A stretch of 64,000 nt of DNA. Origin: Herbaspirillum sp. ST 5-3 (GTDB taxonomy: Bacteria > Pseudomonadota > Gammaproteobacteria > Burkholderiales > Burkholderiaceae_D). Below, piece after piece: positions 59,688-64,000 of the stretch. Within the stretch, counting starts at the first letter, position 1. Each line of letters begins with the position of its first letter. The stretch is from NCBI RefSeq assembly GCF_004804275.1, contig NZ_STGI01000013.1:124001-188000 (forward strand), read 5' to 3'. The position numbers and the translations under genes were made by a program. The notes under the pieces are model-generated. The model was not told where the DNA came from. It saw nothing but the letters and a program-made list of their open reading frames with translations, and searched no databases.

Positions 59688-59882
59688 ATGATCAAATTAA
59701 ACGTCAAGAGCCAGCGTCTCGCCGCACTGTTCCTGCTCGGAAACGCGCTCTTCAATTTCCCTCTGCTGACTCTGTTCAACCAGCCGTCAACAGTGGCCGG
59801 AATTCCCTTGCTGTATCTCTACGTGTTCGCGGCCTGGGGATTGCTGATTGCGTTGCTCGCCTTTGTTGTCGAAAAGAAGTAA
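59688..59882 (+). CDS. Small two-helix membrane protein next to symporter-like sensor
   Basis: The 64-aa product has two hydrophobic segments, about residues 11-31 and 40-60, and a short basic end. It starts 39 bp before the symporter-GGDEF-EAL gene and is in the same direction, so it is probably co-transcribed. Small membrane proteins often accompany sodium/solute symporters as accessory subunits (for example DUF485- and DUF4212-type partners); this one has no family I can name. It is likely a partner of the downstream sensor. Confidence 0.75.
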   Translation: MIKLNVKSQRLAALFLLGNALFNFPLLTLFNQPSTVAGIPLLYLYVFAAWGLLIALLAFVVEKK

Positions 59883-59921
59883 AGCAATGCATAACCGTAC
59901 GTTTCCTCGAACAGGCGTTAA

Positions 59922-62900
59922 ATGCTGCCAGGATGGCTGATTGCGCTTGCTGCGTTTTCCTACCTTGGGGTGTTGTTCGCGATTGCCTATTACGGCGATA
60001 GAGCCGCCGCCCAGGGACGCAGCATCATTGCCAATCCCTACGTGTACTCACTGTCGCTGGCGGTGTACGCAACGGCCTGGACATTCTATGGCAGCGTCGG
60101 GCGCGCCGCCGGCAGCGGGATCGGCTTCTTGCCGGTATACCTCGGCCCGACGGTGATGGCCACGTTGTGGTGGATCGTATTACGCAAGATCATCCGCATC
60201 GCGAAGGACAACCACATCACTTCGCTGGCGGACTTTGTTTCCTCCCGCTACGGGAAAAGCGCGCTGCTCGCGGGACTGGTCGCCACCATTGCCGTGGTGG
60301 GCGTTACCCCCTACATGTCGTTGCAACTGAAGGCCATATCAATCAGCTTCAGCATGTTGATGCACTACCCCGACGTCGTCAGGGCGGAAGGCGAATATGT
60401 GCCCGTGCTGATGGATACTGCCTTCTATGTGGCCCTGATCCTGGGCGCCTTCACCATCCTGTTCGGTGCACGCCACCTGGACGCGGCCGAACGTCATGAA
60501 GGCATGGTGGCCGCCATCGCATTCGAGTCGCTTGTCAAGCTACTAGCATTCCTGGCCGTCGGCGCGTTCGTTACCTATGGCATGTATGACGGCTTCGGCG
60601 ATGTATTCTCGAAAGCATCGCAGCTGCCCGAGGCGCGCGCCGTCTTCGTCATTGGCGGCGCATCGGAGGATGTGTATCACAGCTGGGCGTCCTTGTTCTC
60701 GGTGGCCTTCGTGTCGATGCTGGCGATCATTTTCCTTCCTCGCCAGTTTCAGGTCGCCGTGGTCGAAAACGTCGACGAGTCGCATTTGAACAAGGCAATC
60801 TGGCTGTTCCCGCTCTATTTGCTCTTGTTTAATATCTTTGTACTGCCCATCACTTTCGGCGGCCTGCTCCATTTCCAGGACGCGACGGCCAACCCCGACA
60901 CCTTCGTGCTGACGCTACCTCTGTCCCAGCATCAACACGCGCTCGCCTTGCTTGTATTCATCGGTGGCTTTTCTTCAGCAACAGGGATGGTCATCGTCGA
61001 GAGTATTGCCCTGTCGACGATGGTCTGCAATGACATCGTCATGCCAACGCTGCTGCGCATCAAGCGTCTGAAGCTGTTCGAACGCCAGGATCTGTCGCGA
61101 CTGGTACTCCGCATACGGCGCGTCACCATCATGCTCGGCATGCTGCTCGCCTATGGGTATTACCGCTGGGCAAGCGAGGCATACGCACTGGTATCGATCG
61201 GTTTGATTTCCTTCGCGGCCGTCGCGCAGTTCGCTCCTGCAGTGCTGGGTGGAATTTACTGGAAAGGCGCCACGCGCGCCGGCGCGCTTGGCGGCCTGGG
61301 CGCCGGGTTCGCAGTGTGGATTTATACGCTGATGCTGCCGGCCTTGGCGCGTTCTGGCTGGTTGCCAATGACCTTGCTGGACCACGGGCCGTTCGGTATC
61401 GCATTCCTGCGGCCATTACAGTTATTCGGGCTGGAGGGGCTGGATGAGATCACGCACGCGATGATATGGAGCATGTTCGCCAACATCGGCACTTTTATCG
61501 GCGTTTCCGTGATGACCGGCCAGACGGCGCTTGAGCAGACACAGGCAGCGCTGTTCGTCGATGTATTCAAGCATGAACGCAGCACACCCGAACGAATTTT
61601 GCGGACCAAGGGATCGCTTCCGGAGCTGCATGCCTTGCTGTCGCGCTTTCTCGGTCCGACGCGCGCAATGGCTGCCTTCAGCAATTATGCAAAGCAGCAA
61701 GGCATGGATTGGCCGCGAGAAGCGGACGCGGACCTTGTCAGCATGTCGGAGGCGCAACTGGCTGGCGTGATCGGAGCCGCTTCTGCACGTGCAATGATTG
61801 CCTCGGTCATCGAAGAAGAGCCCTTGTACGACAGTCTGACCGGCTTGCCCAATCGTGCATTGCTGCTCGATCGCTTGAGCGAGGCAATGAAGCAGGCGCG
61901 CCTGCGCAACGACTTCAGCTTTGCGCTGATGCTGCTGAGCCTCGACCGATTCCGCATCATTTCCAACAGCCTCGGCCGCACCGTGGGAGACCAGTTGCTG
62001 ATCAACGTAGGTTTGCGGCTCAGCGCTTGCCTGCGCGTTGGCGAAACCGTCGCGCATCTTGGCGGCGACGAGTTTGCGCTTCTGCTGAATGATGTCAAGG
62101 ACGCGAAAGAGGCAATGCGTTTTGCCGATCAATTGCAGAGCAGCCTGGCGAACGCCTACCAGTTGGAAGACCACGAGGTGTACACGACGGCAAGCATTGG
62201 CGTCGTGCTGAGCAAGCCATCCTATTCGGATCCGGCCGATATCCTGCGCGATGCGGCGACTGCCAACCATCGTGCCGTGGGGCGCGGAGGTGCGTGTTGC
62301 GAGGTGTTTGCGTCGGACATGCGTACGCGCGTGGTCGCCCTGCTCGACATGGAAACCCGGTTGCGACAGGCGGTGACCAAGGGTCAGGAATTCGTCGTGC
62401 ACTACCAGCCGATCGTGGCGCTCGATAGCGGCCGACTCGCCGGGTTCGAGGCGTTGGTGCGCATGCGCCGGCCGGACGGAACGCTTGTATTGCCGAACGA
62501 ATTCATTCCATTGACGGAAGAGACCGGCCTGATCATTCACATCGGACGCTGGGTACTGGCCGAGGCATGCCGGCAGATGCGCGCATGGCAAATCAAGTTT
62601 CCGGATTTGCCGCCCATGCAGATGAGCGTCAATCTTTCCGGCCGTCAGTTTGCCCAGGCGAACCTGATGGAGCAAATCGAAGAGGTGCTGGAGGAAACCG
62701 CGCTGGATACGCAAAGCCTCAAGCTGGAGGTGACGGAAACCGTGATCATGGAACATGCCGAAGAAGCCGCTGCGGCATTGGTGAAACTGCGCGGCAAGGG
62801 CATCAAGTTGCTGATGGATGATTTCGGCACCGGCTACTCGTCACTCTCTTACCTGCATCGCTTCCCGGTCAATACACTCAAGATCGATGCCTCTTTCGTC

Positions 62901-63122
62901 CGCCGACTGGATACCGGCAGCCGTGACATCGACGTCATCCAGGCCATTGTCACGCTCGCACATACGCTGGGCATGGATTTGATCGCGGAAGGCGTGGAAA
63001 CTGCGGCCCAATTGGCGAAGCTGCGCGAGCTGAAAGTCGAATACGGTCAGGGATACTACTTCTCAGGCCCGGTCGACAGCGCCAAGGCGGAAGCGCTTAT
63101 CGTCGCCTGGCCGCAATGGTGA
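59922..63122 (+). CDS. Sodium/solute symporter-like sensor fused to GGDEF and EAL domains
   Basis: The 1066-aa protein begins with about 13 membrane helices of the SLC5/PutP fold (residues 1-540). A linker resembling the STAC domain of CbrA-like sensors follows ([22 protein letters not shown]), then a GGDEF domain with intact GGDEF at 714-718 and an EAL domain with EAL at 843-845 and [10 protein letters not shown]. In the usual proteins of this group the transporter is joined to a histidine kinase; here the output is c-di-GMP. Other GGDEF motif positions are divergent ([16 protein letters not shown]), so synthase activity is not certain, while the EAL half looks active. The transported or sensed solute is unknown. 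Confidence 0.93.
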   Translation: MLPGWLIALAAFSYLGVLFAIAYYGDRAAAQGRSIIANPYVYSLSLAVYATAWTFYGSVGRAAGSGIGFLPVYLGPTVMATLWWIVLRKIIRIAKDNHITSLADFVSSRYGKSALLAGLVATIAVVGVTPYMSLQLKAISISFSMLMHYPDVVRAEGEYVPVLMDTAFYVALILGAFTILFGARHLDAAERHEGMVAAIAFESLVKLLAFLAVGAFVTYGMYDGFGDVFSKASQLPEARAVFVIGGASEDVYHSWASLFSVAFVSMLAIIFLPRQFQVAVVENVDESHLNKAIWLFPLYLLLFNIFVLPITFGGLLHFQDATANPDTFVLTLPLSQHQHALALLVFIGGFSSATGMVIVESIALSTMVCNDIVMPTLLRIKRLKLFERQDLSRLVLRIRRVTIMLGMLLAYGYYRWASEAYALVSIGLISFAAVAQFAPAVLGGIYWKGATRAGALGGLGAGFAVWIYTLMLPALARSGWLPMTLLDHGPFGIAFLRPLQLFGLEGLDEITHAMIWSMFANIGTFIGVSVMTGQTALEQTQAALFVDVFKHERSTPERILRTKGSLPELHALLSRFLGPTRAMAAFSNYAKQQGMDWPREADADLVSMSEAQLAGVIGAASARAMIASVIEEEPLYDSLTGLPNRALLLDRLSEAMKQARLRNDFSFALMLLSLDRFRIISNSLGRTVGDQLLINVGLRLSACLRVGETVAHLGGDEFALLLNDVKDAKEAMRFADQLQSSLANAYQLEDHEVYTTASIGVVLSKPSYSDPADILRDAATANHRAVGRGGACCEVFASDMRTRVVALLDMETRLRQAVTKGQEFVVHYQPIVALDSGRLAGFEALVRMRRPDGTLVLPNEFIPLTEETGLIIHIGRWVLAEACRQMRAWQIKFPDLPPMQMSVNLSGRQFAQANLMEQIEEVLEETALDTQSLKLEVTETVIMEHAEEAAAALVKLRGKGIKLLMDDFGTGYSSLSYLHRFPVNTLKIDASFVRRLDTGSRDIDVIQAIVTLAHTLGMDLIAEGVETAAQLAKLRELKVEYGQGYYFSGPVDSAKAEALIVAWPQW

Positions 63123-63147
63123 AAAGCTATTCTGAATTCGTCGCCAA

Positions 63148-63828
63148 TTATTGCAACGAAACACCGACTCGATCGCTCCGCGGCAAGTAATATTTGCCCG
63201 TATCCAGGGAAAACGCAACGTGCTTCACCCGGCCGGTAATCAGCTCGCGCTTGACGAAACCGATATAGCGCGAGTCCTTGCTGGCATCACGATTATCGCC
63301 GAGCATCAGGTACTGTCCCTCCGGCACGGTGACCGGGCCGAAGGATCGTGCAGCCACGCGTTCCGGCATGACGATGATCGCGTGTTCATTGCCGGGAAGC
63401 CGTTCGTTCAGGACCAGTTGGCGGCCGGAGTAATCCGGGCTGAGTTGCGTGGCGACGTCGCCATTTGCGGCTGCATAAGAAGCTTTTTCACCATTGATGA
63501 TCAGTTGCTCGCCGCGCATTTCGACGATGTCGCCCGGCAGGCCGACGATGCGCTTGACCAGGCGCTCGCCGCTTTCGGGCGAACTGAACGTGACGATGTC
63601 GCCCCGCTTCGGGTCCGCGATATGTTTGACGATCATATCGGTGAAGGGAATCTTGAGATCGTAAGCAAGACGATCCGCAATTATGCGGTCGCCGATCATC
63701 AAGGTTGGATACATGGAGCCGGAAGGAACGCCGTACCAGTCGGCGACCGCGCTGCGCACCACGATCATTCCAAACAGAAAAAACAAAAACCCCTTGTTTT
63801 CCGTCAGCAATTTTTTGATGCGTTTCAT
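63148..63828 (-). CDS. lepB: Signal peptidase I
   Basis: This 226-aa membrane protease cleaves signal peptides from exported proteins. It has one N-terminal membrane helix (about 13-28), the catalytic Ser38 in PSGSMYPTL and the catalytic Lys92 in RLVKRIVGLPGD, followed by GDNRDASKDSRYIGFV. It is shorter than E. coli LepB and has one helix before the active site, not two. The ATG at 63828 has AAGGAG. The gene lies downstream of gapA and a terminator; a second signal peptidase elsewhere in the genome is likely. Confidence 0.93.
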   Translation of the reverse strand: MKRIKKLLTENKGFLFFLFGMIVVRSAVADWYGVPSGSMYPTLMIGDRIIADRLAYDLKIPFTDMIVKHIADPKRGDIVTFSSPESGERLVKRIVGLPGDIVEMRGEQLIINGEKASYAAANGDVATQLSPDYSGRQLVLNERLPGNEHAIIVMPERVAARSFGPVTVPEGQYLMLGDNRDASKDSRYIGFVKRELITGRVKHVAFSLDTGKYYLPRSDRVGVSLQ

Positions 63829-63870
63829 GCATGCTCCTTCAAGCGTCGACGATGAAAGTGGCAAATATAA

Positions 63871-63899
63871 CAAAACGCCCCAACATGTGGGGCGTTTTG
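63871..63899 (-). terminator. Intrinsic terminator of gapA
   Basis: CAAAACGCCCC and GGGGCGTTTTG form a perfect 11-bp stem around an A-T rich loop, with the U-run within the lower stem. It begins 20 bp after the gapA stop on the minus strand and separates it from lepB. Confidence 0.85.
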
Positions 63900-63919
63900 C
63901 TTGCGACGGAGAGATCTGC

Positions 63920-64000
63920 TTATTTGGCGGACATCAAGGCCACGGTGGTGTCGAGCATGCGGTTGGAGAAGCCCCACTCGTTGTCGTACCACGAGGACAC
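63920..64000 (-). CDS. gapA: Glyceraldehyde-3-phosphate dehydrogenase, C-terminal end (partial)
   Basis: The last 26 codons of the gene are present and run off the right edge. They encode SWYDNEWGFSNRMLDT, the highly conserved C-terminal NAD-binding segment of GAPDH, and end TVALMSAK. The frame is read on the minus strand with TAA at 63922-63920. Confidence 0.93.
   Translation of the reverse strand: MSSWYDNEWGFSNRMLDTTVALMSAK

Overview
This 64 kb window is ordinary chromosomal DNA. It is moderately GC-rich, densely coding, and shows no insertion sequence, prophage, CRISPR array, tRNA or rRNA that I could recognise. The gene set points to a betaproteobacterium of the order Burkholderiales, probably close to Oxalobacteraceae (Herminiimonas/Herbaspirillum-like). 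The evidence is an AcnD/PrpF-type methylcitrate pathway run by a sigma-54 activator PrpR, ntrB-ntrC next to glnA, orn divergent from an M48 protease with phhB and rsgA, and yhdP-nitrilase-tldD in a row. The family-level placement is inference.

Layout: 1-3.2 kb is the end of a sulfate-assimilation operon (cysH, cysD, cysN, then a siroheme methyltransferase), which converges on a short sirohydrochlorin chelatase. 3.6-5.9 kb is lptG-lptF on the minus strand, with pepA-xth divergent up to 8.2 kb. 8.3-17.1 kb is a two-gene signalling unit: a 2201-residue soluble hybrid histidine kinase made largely of tandem HAMP repeats, overlapped by a REC-PAS-GGDEF-EAL protein. 17.9-29.3 kb is the methylcitrate (propionate) operon prpB-prpC-acnD-prpF-prpD-prpE with its divergent activator prpR; the sigma-54 promoter and candidate PrpR sites are readable. 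29.6-34.8 kb is nitrogen control: ntrC, ntrB, a small secreted DUF4124-type protein and glnA, with a sigma-54 promoter and upstream NtrC-like sites. glnE, whose product modifies glutamine synthetase, lies at 56.8-59.6 kb.

34.8-48.5 kb holds housekeeping genes: a rhodanese, an orphan TAXI-type binding protein, a hemerythrin-like protein, prfC, orn, M48 protease, phhB, rsgA, argF, argG, ppnP, murB, yajQ, a retropepsin-like protease and a DUF1269-like membrane protein. 48.6-56.7 kb (minus) is yhdP, a nitrilase-family amidase, tldD and aroG. 59.7-63.1 kb is a small two-helix membrane protein followed by a sodium/solute-symporter-like sensor fused to GGDEF-EAL. The window ends with a signal peptidase I and the last codons of gapA.

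The most interesting feature is in front of aroG (DAHP synthase). It is a 23-codon leader ORF with 5 Phe and 3 Tyr codons, followed by an intrinsic terminator whose 5' arm can instead pair with the end of the leader ORF. This is a complete-looking aromatic-amino-acid attenuator. Other items worth a look are a near-identical 828-bp duplication inside the poly-HAMP kinase gene, the symporter-GGDEF-EAL fusion with its small partner, a 19-bp palindrome between promoter elements upstream of glnE, and a terminator-like hairpin set directly against the argF start codon.
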